DNA of 64,000 nucleotides from positions 3,782,001 through 3,846,000 of the forward strand of contig NZ_CP060497.1 of NCBI RefSeq assembly GCF_014334135.1, in the 5' to 3' direction. Shown one piece after another: positions 52,678 to 60,711 of the stretch (positions are counted from its first letter, which is position 1; each line of letters starts with the position of its first letter). Made by a program: the position numbers and the translations under genes. Source of the stretch: Olivibacter sp. SDN3. GTDB taxonomy: Bacteria; Bacteroidota; Bacteroidia; Sphingobacteriales; Sphingobacteriaceae. The notes beneath the pieces are model-generated. The model saw only the letters and a program-made list of their open reading frames with translations. It had not been told where the DNA came from and ran no database searches.

Positions 52678-55212
52678 TTAATCTTTCCTCAATACAACTA
52701 ATGGCGGTTGATTTAACGTAGACCGACTGTTAAAAAGGCCAATCGCCAAGGTTAGCCCGGATACACTACATAGCAGTATCAGTATAACCATCAAATTTGG
52801 CCTGAACGATGCTTCAAAAACGAAAGTGGCCAGTAAAAAACTAGCAATTAAGGCTAGTATAATGCCTGTTAATGAGGCTAACAGACCAAGTGAAAGATAT
52901 TCACAGGCTGTAATGGCAAAAATCTGTTTTCGACTGGCTCCCATCGTTCTGAGCAATACATTTTCGCGTATGCGCTGATATTTGCTTATCATTACCGAAG
53001 CTACTAGCACTACAACACCCGTAAGGATACTAAATGCTCCGATAAATTGGATGACAAAGCCTATTTTATCTAAAATGGTGTCTAACACACTCAATACCAG
53101 TCCGAGATCAATTATGGATACATTTGGGAATTGTTTTACTACCTCCTGTTGAAAATATGCAGCGGCCTGGTCATTTGGTACTTTCGTCATAATCACATGG
53201 AACTGTGGAGCATCATCAATCACACCAAGAGGAAAGACAACTCTAAAGTTGGTCTGCATCCTGTTCCAATCAACATCGCGTAAGCTGCCTATTATTGTAG
53301 GTATAGACACGCCCTGTACGTTGAACTGTAGATGATCTCCCACAATTACGCCAAGGCGTTCGGCATAACGTTTATCTAGCGATATACGAGCGGTATCTCC
53401 ATTCAATACTTTACCTGTCCAGCGGCCGCTGGTAATTTTCTCCGAGTCGGTTAATTTATTGCGGTAGGTAGACCTAATCTCTCCACCAAATGCCCTTGAA
53501 GATATATCGATGGTGCTATCTTTACGTAGATCTGCCGCAGTGTAACCTTTTATGGCGGTTAATTGCATGGTTACCACAGGCACTTCTTGCATTATAGGAA
53601 GCTTTAACTTACGTGTAAGTGCTGTAACTTGATCTTTCTGTGCCGATTGTACATCAAATAATACCATATTGGGCTGCGTCCCTGAGGTAGATAGCATGAT
53701 CCGATTGAGTAATAGCCCTTGTGTGAAAAAGAGTGAGGCTATTAGTGCTGTACCAAGCCCAACGGCCACCATAAGCATCACCGTTTGGTTATTAGGGCGG
53801 TATAAATTGGCGAAGCCTTGTCGCCAAACATATGGCCAGGAAGTGGGGGTATACCGCCTTAACCCTTTGATTAATAGGATGGCTACTCCGTAAAGTAAAC
53901 CGAAGGCTACTATAATGCCTACTATAAAGGAGAGCGTTTGGTACCAACTATTTAGCTGGAAGCGGGCAAATCCGGCGATGAACAACAATATCAACAGGTA
54001 AATTGCCCATTTGATACGATCGTTAAAAGCGCCTGATACTTCATCATCATCTACCCTGAGGGTGCGTAGAGGTGAAACATGGCGCACACTAATTAATGGG
54101 ATGAGGGCAAAAAGCACGGCCATGCAAAGGCCAATGATGATGCCCTGAAGGATGGCCCGCCAAGAGACCGCGTTATCTACCCTTACCGGTAAAAAATCTT
54201 GAAGCACAATAGGTAATGTTTGTTGCACTAGCGTGCCGAGGAGAGCACCTAATATCGCCCCAATTAACCCGATACCTATAATCTGCACCAGATAAATAAG
54301 GAAAGCTTGAAGGGAGCTCACTCCTAAACAGCGCAAAATGGCAACACTTAATAATTTCTCTTTAACGTAGACATGTATAGCACTGGATACGCCCAAGCAG
54401 CCGAGCATCAGAGCGACGAAACCAACGAGTCCAAGAAAATCTGTGAGATCGGCAAAAGACCTGCCTGTATTTTCTTGGGTAGTAGCAATGGTAGAAGTAC
54501 GGAGGTTCAACTGTTCCAGCCGTTCATCTAGACTTTCTATTAGCTCATCCACTTTGTAGTTAGTTGCAAAACGGAAATAATATTTATAATTGATGCGGCT
54601 CCCTTTTTGTGAAAGTCCCGTTTGTTCAAGCAATGCTAATGGCATAAAAACACTGGGTGAAACAGAACCGGATATGGCTGTTTTACCAGGCTCACTAAGC
54701 AATGATCCCGCAATCTGAAAGGTTAGATTACCCAATTGTACAGAGTCGCCCACCTCCGCCTCAAACTGCAATAGTAATGTTTTATCTATCAGTACTTTTT
54801 GGTCCGTTAGAAAGGTATTGGCCGCTTGGGTAGGTAAAGTTTCCAGTTGCCCATAAAAAGGATAAGCTCCTGCCAAAGTTCTTATTTGCACTAAACGGGT
54901 ACCTCCGTTTTTTGTGAAACGTACCATAGAGGCAAATTGCTGTTCCTCGGCATGTGCGTCGCTGAGCGTAATCAAAGAATCAATCAATTCTTGAGCGGGG
55001 CCAGTTAGCGGTTTATTGCTGCTTACTTCCAAATCTGCTCCTATTAAACTGGCTGCCTGATCGTTGATTTCTTGCTTTAGGTTGTCGCCAAAAGCTGCAA
55101 TAGCGACCAAAGCGGCAATACCTAATACAATGGAAGAAATGAAAAACAATAACCTCGAACGGTTTTTGCGGCTATCACGCCAAGCCATTTTGATTATCCA
55201 TTTTCCACTCAC
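52678..55212 (-). CDS. ABC transporter permease, FtsX-like (YbbP type)
   Basis: An 844-residue inner membrane protein with about ten membrane helices and two FtsX/MacB domains: one set around residues 265-400 (VALMLGCLGVSSAIHVYVKEKLLSV), one around 710-844 (GAFSILTGVVVLVASVMISK), and large periplasmic parts between. It ends SRSTLNQPPLVVLRKD, like YbbP. The start overlaps by 4 bases the stop of the ATPase gene, indicating coupling. Likely extracts or moves a lipid or protein-derived hydrophobic ligand; YbbP function is not settled. Confidence 0.9.
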   Translation of the reverse strand: MSGKWIIKMAWRDSRKNRSRLLFFISSIVLGIAALVAIAAFGDNLKQEINDQAASLIGADLEVSSNKPLTGPAQELIDSLITLSDAHAEEQQFASMVRFTKNGGTRLVQIRTLAGAYPFYGQLETLPTQAANTFLTDQKVLIDKTLLLQFEAEVGDSVQLGNLTFQIAGSLLSEPGKTAISGSVSPSVFMPLALLEQTGLSQKGSRINYKYYFRFATNYKVDELIESLDERLEQLNLRTSTIATTQENTGRSFADLTDFLGLVGFVALMLGCLGVSSAIHVYVKEKLLSVAILRCLGVSSLQAFLIYLVQIIGIGLIGAILGALLGTLVQQTLPIVLQDFLPVRVDNAVSWRAILQGIIIGLCMAVLFALIPLISVRHVSPLRTLRVDDDEVSGAFNDRIKWAIYLLILLFIAGFARFQLNSWYQTLSFIVGIIVAFGLLYGVAILLIKGLRRYTPTSWPYVWRQGFANLYRPNNQTVMLMVAVGLGTALIASLFFTQGLLLNRIMLSTSGTQPNMVLFDVQSAQKDQVTALTRKLKLPIMQEVPVVTMQLTAIKGYTAADLRKDSTIDISSRAFGGEIRSTYRNKLTDSEKITSGRWTGKVLNGDTARISLDKRYAERLGVIVGDHLQFNVQGVSIPTIIGSLRDVDWNRMQTNFRVVFPLGVIDDAPQFHVIMTKVPNDQAAAYFQQEVVKQFPNVSIIDLGLVLSVLDTILDKIGFVIQFIGAFSILTGVVVLVASVMISKYQRIRENVLLRTMGASRKQIFAITACEYLSLGLLASLTGIILALIASFLLATFVFEASFRPNLMVILILLCSVSGLTLAIGLFNSRSTLNQPPLVVLRKD

Positions 55213-55865
55213 ACTAATACCCCTCCCTTTAACCGGATAACATGTTCCGTTTTAGCTGCTAGATCCAGGTCGTGTGTAACCAATATTAATGTAGTACCTG
55301 CATCTTTATTCAATTCAAAAAGTAATTGTTCAATTTTTTGTCCGGTTTCAGTATCTAGGTTTCCGGTTGGTTCATCAGCAAATAGAATTTTAGGCCTATT
55401 GGAAAAAGCCCTCGCTAAGGCAATACGTTGCTGTTCACCGCCCGAAAGTTGGGTGGGATAATGGTCAGCACGATTGGACAACCCAACCTTATCGAGCAGT
55501 TCTAAACCTTGTTTCTGAACATTGGAAACACCCTGTAGCTCCATCGGAACCATCACGTTTTCGAGTGCAGTTAAAGTAGGTAGTAATTGGAAATTTTGAA
55601 ATACAAAGCCAATATGTAAGTTTCGAAGTTTTGCCAACCCGTCTTCATCCAGTTTATCTAACAATGTCCCATTTAAAGTAATACTACCACTGTCGTAGCG
55701 GTCAAGGCCCGCACAAAGTCCCAACAAGGTCGTTTTTCCACTCCCCGAAGGACCAACAATCGATGCAGTTTCTCCAGGAGCAACATCAAAACTGATGTTA
55801 TCTAACACTGTTAAGGTTTTAAGACCACTTTGGTAAATCTTTGAAATATTTTTTACACTGAGCAT
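55209..55865 (-). CDS. ABC transporter ATP-binding protein (YbbA / LolD type)
   Basis: A 218-residue ATPase. Walker A GPSGSGKTTLLGLCAG, Q-loop VFQNFQLLPTLTALENVMVP, signature QLSGGEQQRIALARAFSNRP, Walker B ILFADEPTGNLD, and the switch TLILVTHDLDLA. It matches the YbbA/LolD/MacB group. Operon with the FtsX-like permease. Divergent from tesA, as in Escherichia coli where ybbA-ybbP lie opposite tesA. Confidence 0.93.
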   Translation of the reverse strand: MLSVKNISKIYQSGLKTLTVLDNISFDVAPGETASIVGPSGSGKTTLLGLCAGLDRYDSGSITLNGTLLDKLDEDGLAKLRNLHIGFVFQNFQLLPTLTALENVMVPMELQGVSNVQKQGLELLDKVGLSNRADHYPTQLSGGEQQRIALARAFSNRPKILFADEPTGNLDTETGQKIEQLLFELNKDAGTTLILVTHDLDLAAKTEHVIRLKGGVLV

Positions 55866-55917
55866 TGTTCTATAAATGAGAAGGTAGTCAAATTAATTGC
55901 TTAATTTAGCCTTAATT

Positions 55918-56607
55918 ATGCACTTAAGATCTATTATATTATCAATTGTTACATTGCTTACAGTATCCTGTACCAACAACCGTAATGAAAACAGTAAGGA
56001 CGGGCAAAAAGATACAAGTGAAAAGGAAATGCGAGAACCTTCTGAAGAGCAAAAATACATGCTGTTTTTTGGCAATAGCCTTACGGCAGGATATGGACTG
56101 GATAGTCAGGAAGAAGCCTTTCCTGCGCTCATTCAAGAGAAAATAGATTCCTTGGCGTTGCCCTATGAGGTGACCAATGCGGGGCTCAGTGGAGAGACCA
56201 GTGCCGGCGGAAATGAACGTATTGATTGGCTACTAAAGCAACCGGTGGATATTTTTGTGCTTGAACTTGGTGCAAATGATGGACTAAGAGGCATTGAAAC
56301 AAAAACAACTTATCAAAATCTGGCAAGTATTATCAGGAAAGTAAAGGAGGCGAATCCCAATTGTAAACTTTTATTGGCAGGGATGATGGTTCCACCAAGT
56401 ATGGGTACAGCTTATGCAAAAGAATTTCAAGCGATTTTCCCAAGGTTGGCAGAAGAATACCAAATGACGCTTATCCCTTTTTTATTGGATGGAGTGGGAG
56501 GTAACACCGAACTTAACCAACAGGACGGTATCCACCCTACGGCTGCCGGACAAAGAATTATAGCAGAAAATGTTTGGAAGATATTGGAACCACTTCTTAT
56601 ACAATAG
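55918..56607 (+). CDS. tesA: arylesterase / thioesterase I / lysophospholipase L1 (TesA-like)
   Basis: From the ATG at 55918 it has 229 residues; a TTG further up is rejected. It begins MHLRSIILSIVTLLTVSCT, so it is a lipoprotein with lipobox LTVSC. GDSL-type SGNH hydrolase: block I MLFFGNSLTAGYGLD (Ser in GNSLT), block II TNAGLSGETSAGG, block III LELGANDGLRG, block V DGIHPTAAGQ (Asp-His). It is an esterase/thioesterase acting in the envelope. Divergent from the YbbA/YbbP ABC unit, a linkage conserved widely in bacteria. Confidence 0.92.
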   Translation: MHLRSIILSIVTLLTVSCTNNRNENSKDGQKDTSEKEMREPSEEQKYMLFFGNSLTAGYGLDSQEEAFPALIQEKIDSLALPYEVTNAGLSGETSAGGNERIDWLLKQPVDIFVLELGANDGLRGIETKTTYQNLASIIRKVKEANPNCKLLLAGMMVPPSMGTAYAKEFQAIFPRLAEEYQMTLIPFLLDGVGGNTELNQQDGIHPTAAGQRIIAENVWKILEPLLIQ

Positions 56608-56609
56608 CA

Positions 56610-56903
56610 TTAGAGATTACCCACGTAGTCGACATAGTTATCAATGAAGTCAATATACGCACCTCGTTGATAATAATAGTAGGTCGTGATAAATAAACCG
56701 TCTTCGTAGAAAGTTTCGGTATCATCAGGTCTGCCCCAAAACCTTTCGACCTCTTCAATGCCTTGCCCCGCCCGAGGCCAGTAACTATCAGGAGTGATGT
56801 CGCTTACTTCACATGATACACACAATGTTAGTGTAGTTATTAAGAGGTAAATACATTTCCTGACGACTTTAACGGCAGGAAATATATATGTCTGGTGAAT
56901 CAT
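56610..56903 (-). CDS. small lipoprotein of unknown function
   Basis: A 97-residue protein. Its N-terminal hydrophobic stretch (CIYLLITTLTLCVSC) ends in a plausible lipobox with Cys about 31, following a longer than usual N-region. The rest is EVSDITPDSYWPRAGQGIEE, then ERFWGRPDDTETFYEDGLFI and an aromatic-rich tail TYYYYQRGAYIDFIDNY. I do not recognise a family; the GRPD-containing part is like a small lipoprotein BamE-type fold. Convergent with tesA, 2 bases apart. Confidence 0.6.
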   Translation of the reverse strand: MIHQTYIFPAVKVVRKCIYLLITTLTLCVSCEVSDITPDSYWPRAGQGIEEVERFWGRPDDTETFYEDGLFITTYYYYQRGAYIDFIDNYVDYVGNL

Positions 56904-56982
56904 TTATTGTTTTACTTTTAAGAAACTAAAAAAACAAATTTTTCTGCAAAGAAAAGGATTAATTTAAATTTCTGCTTAATTT

Positions 56983-57018
56983 AATCCCTCACAGCATGTA
57001 CGGTGTCTGTGAGGGATT
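56983..57018 (-). terminator. hairpin downstream of the GH20 gene
   Basis: Perfect 12-base arms AATCCCTCACAG (56983-56994) and CTGTGAGGGATT (57007-57018), 12-base loop, 7 bases after the GH20 stop on the minus strand. The run after it is AT-rich rather than a pure T stretch, so termination may be partial. Confidence 0.65.
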
Positions 57019-57024
57019 GGTATT

Positions 57025-59547
57025 TTAAAGCCTAATGCTTCTACTTCCTCTACCTTGCTGATTGAAAACCCGGAAGGTTAAATACTCTTGAAAGGGGATG
57101 GGGGCGGTGTAGACAGTACTATTAATGGTTGGTTCAGAGCCATCTGTGGTATAACGTATTGTTAATCCGGGGAACTGCGTATTCGCCTGAACCATTTCCC
57201 CAGCTCTTTTGACCCCCGGTGTTGGAATGCGATAACTGAATCCGCCTTTATAGTGGTCAAGTCTAGGCAACTCACGCGTCCCAACAGCGTGGGTAAAAAC
57301 CGACCAAGCTTGCCGATAACTTTCGTCGTTACCTGCTGTCGTGTTGGCCCATTCTGGATCCGGAGCCCAGGCGCGTTCTGCTAAACCTAATATTTTTGGT
57401 AAAAGTAAGTATTCCAAACGATCAGCATCGATAATTTTTTCGCTCCACAAAGGTGCTTGTAAACCAACAATGTTCTTTTTTCCGGTCGCCGTTAGCTTTT
57501 CTTTTCCCACAAAATGCCCGTGAGGCAAGGAGTTCCCACGCTCATCTTCTGTTTGGTTGCGATAATAATCGTAAGGGATGAAACGGAAAGGCTTCTCTAT
57601 ATCAACGTATCCACCCCAATATTGCCCAAGCTCATAAAAGCTTGGGTTATAGGCTAGATCAAGGTACATATTGGTAACATTGGTTAATACTACTTGGTAA
57701 CCGGCATTGGCCAGCTTATAAGCCAGATCTTCATTACCGGAAAGGTTATTCCATACGTCAACATGGAAATTGTTATTGGCAAAACGCGGCTCTACGACCA
57801 TTTTTTTATTTCCGTCAGCTGTCGTTGTTTTGGTTAAACCAATTTCTTCCCATCCAGAAAGATATATTTTTTTTGAAGTGAGCATCTGGTTCAGCTTGTC
57901 GAAGAAATAATGCCAAAGGTCTTCGTTTGTTTGAATGTTAGGTTGGCTGGCCATGAGTTTTTTTACAACTGGCGATTTCTCCCACACGCCTTCAGGCACT
58001 TCGTCTCCACCAAAGTGAATGCTCTCAAGTGGTGCCTTTGCTTCCTCGTACATAGAAATAAGTTCGTCCGTTACTTTTTCTAGAAAGGTATACGTGGAGG
58101 GCAACGCCACATTGATGACATTATCATCAAAACCCTGTACAGACCGATATACCGAGCGATCGCTGCTGTCGTGTAGCAAATATTGCTCGGCTTCTTGCTG
58201 TTTCCCTTCTTTTACCAGTCGTTCATATCGGGCTCCCATTGCCTTTATGGCTGCCCGGGCATGCCCCGGTGTTTCAATCTCCGTGATGACCTTGATATGG
58301 CGTTGCGTTGCATAACGGAGAATCTCAATATAATCTTCACGGGTATAATAACCGCTTCCCGGAGAATTCCCAGCCGTAGCTCCCGACCCGTAAGATGGTA
58401 GTAGATGATCTTTTTCGTCATAAGTGTGCCCCCTATTGGCGCCAACAGCGGTAAGCTCCGGAAGCCCAGGTATCGCTAACCGCCAGCCTTCGTCTTCCAC
58501 TATATGAAAATGGAACACATTAAGCTTATAGAGTGCCATCAGGTCCAATACTTTGAATACTTGCTCCTTGGATTGAAAGTTTCGCGCTACATCTAATAAA
58601 AAAGCACGATGCGAAAAGCGGGGCTGATCTCTGATCGCAACTTGGGGCACCTCAATTTGCCTTTGGCCCTGCTGCCAGGTATTGGGTGGTAGTAACACTT
58701 TAAGTGATTGGAGGGCATAGAAAACTCCTGCGTTGCCTGTAGCGCCAATCGTTATTTTTTCGGGGGTAACATCAAGCTCGTAAGCTTCCGTATTGGGTAG
58801 TTCCTTTTTTGTAATGTGTATGCCGGTTTCCGTGAGTTCTTGATTAATTAAAAGCTTACTGCCAAGAACTTCTTCCAACTCATCTACGAAATAATTTGCT
58901 TCAGGAAGAAAAGCCGTATCGCAGTAAATAGGTGTCTGATCGCTTATCGAGAATTTCCCCGTTTTTTTTGTATACGATGTTGGGGTAGGAAAAAGCAACG
59001 GTAAATGCGTACTATCAATGGAGTTGATTTTTTGATTCTGTTCAAATATGTATGCTGCCAGACCCACCTCCTCTTGCTTAACATAGCTAGGCGTATCTAA
59101 CAAGAAAGGTAAGTCGATCCCTTGTGTAGTATCTTCGTCAAGAACAAGGTAGAAGCCTGCAGGGAAGTCCGTGAGATTACGGATTTTACGTGAAACAAGC
59201 TGGATGGTCAGCGAATCACCTTTGGCCAGGCCTCTAAAAAGGGAATCGGGAAATAGCCTGAATGCATCACCATTAATCTGGGCAACTTGTACATGAGACG
59301 TATCATCGTCAGCGATAGCTAAATTGCCGATATTGAAATATAATTGCCAACCTTGTGCCGGGAGCGCTGTTTCGCCTGTGTTCGTAACCGTTAGCGAGGA
59401 GTGCCCCCGCGACCCTTCATCATTGATATTGCTGGTAACTTGCCAGGTTAAATGAAGGGGTGCGTTGGTAGCATTTTGTTTCGATACGGTAGAACAAGCA
59501 CTAAAAAGCAAAAATAAACAGCTTACAAGAAGTATGGAACGTTTCAT
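57025..59547 (-). CDS. GH20 beta-N-acetylhexosaminidase
   Basis: An 840-residue lipoprotein (lipobox LFLLFSAC, Cys 18). Domains in order: CHB_HEX carbohydrate-binding domain (about 25-165), GH20b alpha/beta domain (about 175-310, LPLLFPTPTSYTKKTGKF), the catalytic barrel (about 315-690) with ESIHFGGDEVPEGVWEK carrying the catalytic Asp-Glu pair, and a chitobiase-type C-terminal domain (TIRYTTDGSEPTINSTVY). The domain set is that of chitobiase-like N-acetylglucosaminidases. It removes terminal GlcNAc or GalNAc from chitin fragments or glycans. No sibling glycan-uptake genes are next to it. Confidence 0.93.
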   Translation of the reverse strand: MKRSILLVSCLFLLFSACSTVSKQNATNAPLHLTWQVTSNINDEGSRGHSSLTVTNTGETALPAQGWQLYFNIGNLAIADDDTSHVQVAQINGDAFRLFPDSLFRGLAKGDSLTIQLVSRKIRNLTDFPAGFYLVLDEDTTQGIDLPFLLDTPSYVKQEEVGLAAYIFEQNQKINSIDSTHLPLLFPTPTSYTKKTGKFSISDQTPIYCDTAFLPEANYFVDELEEVLGSKLLINQELTETGIHITKKELPNTEAYELDVTPEKITIGATGNAGVFYALQSLKVLLPPNTWQQGQRQIEVPQVAIRDQPRFSHRAFLLDVARNFQSKEQVFKVLDLMALYKLNVFHFHIVEDEGWRLAIPGLPELTAVGANRGHTYDEKDHLLPSYGSGATAGNSPGSGYYTREDYIEILRYATQRHIKVITEIETPGHARAAIKAMGARYERLVKEGKQQEAEQYLLHDSSDRSVYRSVQGFDDNVINVALPSTYTFLEKVTDELISMYEEAKAPLESIHFGGDEVPEGVWEKSPVVKKLMASQPNIQTNEDLWHYFFDKLNQMLTSKKIYLSGWEEIGLTKTTTADGNKKMVVEPRFANNNFHVDVWNNLSGNEDLAYKLANAGYQVVLTNVTNMYLDLAYNPSFYELGQYWGGYVDIEKPFRFIPYDYYRNQTEDERGNSLPHGHFVGKEKLTATGKKNIVGLQAPLWSEKIIDADRLEYLLLPKILGLAERAWAPDPEWANTTAGNDESYRQAWSVFTHAVGTRELPRLDHYKGGFSYRIPTPGVKRAGEMVQANTQFPGLTIRYTTDGSEPTINSTVYTAPIPFQEYLTFRVFNQQGRGSRSIRL

Positions 59548-59637
59548 TTTTAATAATTTTAGGCTAAATATCGGTTTAAAATATTTATTTTCAAGAGTTA
59601 TGGATATTTTTTATATAATCGCAAAGGTTTTATTGAT

Positions 59638-60129
59638 CTATAAGAATATTTCTTTTACCTCTTGCCTGAAACTGAACTCTTCGAAGCCTAGGTTGTGACT
59701 ATGCTGCATGATATACGATTTGATTTCTTTATAATTGCTGTGGTAAAATTCAGAAAGTTTTATTACTTTTTTTCTGCCCTTTTTTAAATATAAGTACTCA
59801 TAACTTCCCCCCCCTTGACGTAAGTATAGAGGTAGTGTAGCCATCAAAATAACTGAGACTGAAATAGCTTGAACTACCTAACCCATAGAACCTTCTTATA
59901 TATATTGTATCTTTTTCAATCGTTATTTTTAATGCTTTTGTGCGCATCTCGCCGTATCCTATCCATAAACACAGTAAACAGCTAGAGGGAAGGAAATCCA
60001 TGCAAAAATGGGTATATCTTCATGAGTACCTGAAAAAATAGACAAAAGGAAATTATATATAATAAAAAGCAGCAACACGAGCAACAGAACCGAGATAAAA
60101 CTGAAAAAACCAAATTTGGATTTTATCAT
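59638..60129 (-). pseudogene. membrane protein gene broken by two frameshifts
   Basis: Translation from ATG 60129 gives MIKSKFGFFSFISVLLLVLL with two membrane helices, reaching a TAG near 59960. In the next frame IGYGEMRTKALKITIEKDTI and YFDGYTTSILTSRGG continue, and after a run of eight G (59807-59814) a third frame gives SYEYLYLKKGRKKVIKLSEF and ends at 59638. Together they fit one small Bacteroidota membrane protein of about 164 residues with a PH-like C-terminal domain. Two separate one-base shifts make a pseudogene likely; the G tract could also be a sequencing error or a phase-variable site. Confidence 0.6.
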
Positions 60130-60338
60130 ACTTTTTCGAAATGCCTTAATTAATGAATTAAAATATGAAGTCCCACTAAAGTAGAAATTTATCTTTAAAC
60201 TATTAAAATCTGTGATATTCTGGGTAGTATTTTACAAAAAATTATCATCCTCGTATTGGTAATTGCATATAGAAAGGGTTTGCGTTAATTTTATGTGGGA
60301 AGTCAGAAATTAAACAATAAACAGATAAACTTACATTT
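60130..60338. other. intergenic stretch
   Basis: AT-rich bases between the broken gene and the small membrane protein gene. I see no gene, repeat or promoter with both boxes. Confidence 0.35.
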
Positions 60339-60539
60339 ATGTATAACCGACGCATAAACCATAACCAAAAACATATAAAAAGACGTGTCAAAAGTGGGAT
60401 TTCTTTTACTGAAAAAAACCAGGATTCAGACTATTCCGCTTTTATACTTTTTGCTTTTTTGATCATCCTCATTACGGCCGTGTATTCCATCGATGATGCG
60501 GAAATTTTAAACTGGTTTAATATATTTAGCGCACGTTAG
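60339..60539 (+). CDS. small membrane protein of unknown function
   Basis: A 66-residue protein with a basic N-terminus (MYNRRINHNQKHIKRRVKSG) and one hydrophobic segment (AFILFAFLIILITAVYS). It stands in a place where no other gene could occupy the strand, with a normal ATG and codon use. Topology N-in with a short periplasmic tail. No family recognised; small size makes it less certain. Confidence 0.55.
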   Translation: MYNRRINHNQKHIKRRVKSGISFTEKNQDSDYSAFILFAFLIILITAVYSIDDAEILNWFNIFSAR

Positions 60540-60681
60540 TGATTTTTAACAGATTGATGTACCGCTCACATCAGATCGTCTTATGGAGGAACGGCAATTT
60601 GGGATGAGGGAATAACAAAAGTGTCCATTGATTTTGAGAAGTTTTCTTAATCGGTAAAACCATATCCTGAATTGGGAGTTA

Positions 60682-60689
60682 TATCTTTG
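60682..60689 (+). promoter_or_regulatory. possible -7 box of the MscS gene
   Basis: TATCTTTG lies 23 bases before the ATG at 60712. No TTG is at 19-21 bases upstream, so the -33 side is weak. Confidence 0.35.
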
Positions 60690-60711
60690 TCTATTTATAG
60701 GTGAAAGACAA

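Noticed and set aside
55897-55917. Upstream TTG start for the TesA-like gene
   Set aside because: The ATG at 55918 gives a standard lipoprotein signal peptide; the extra residues only weaken it.
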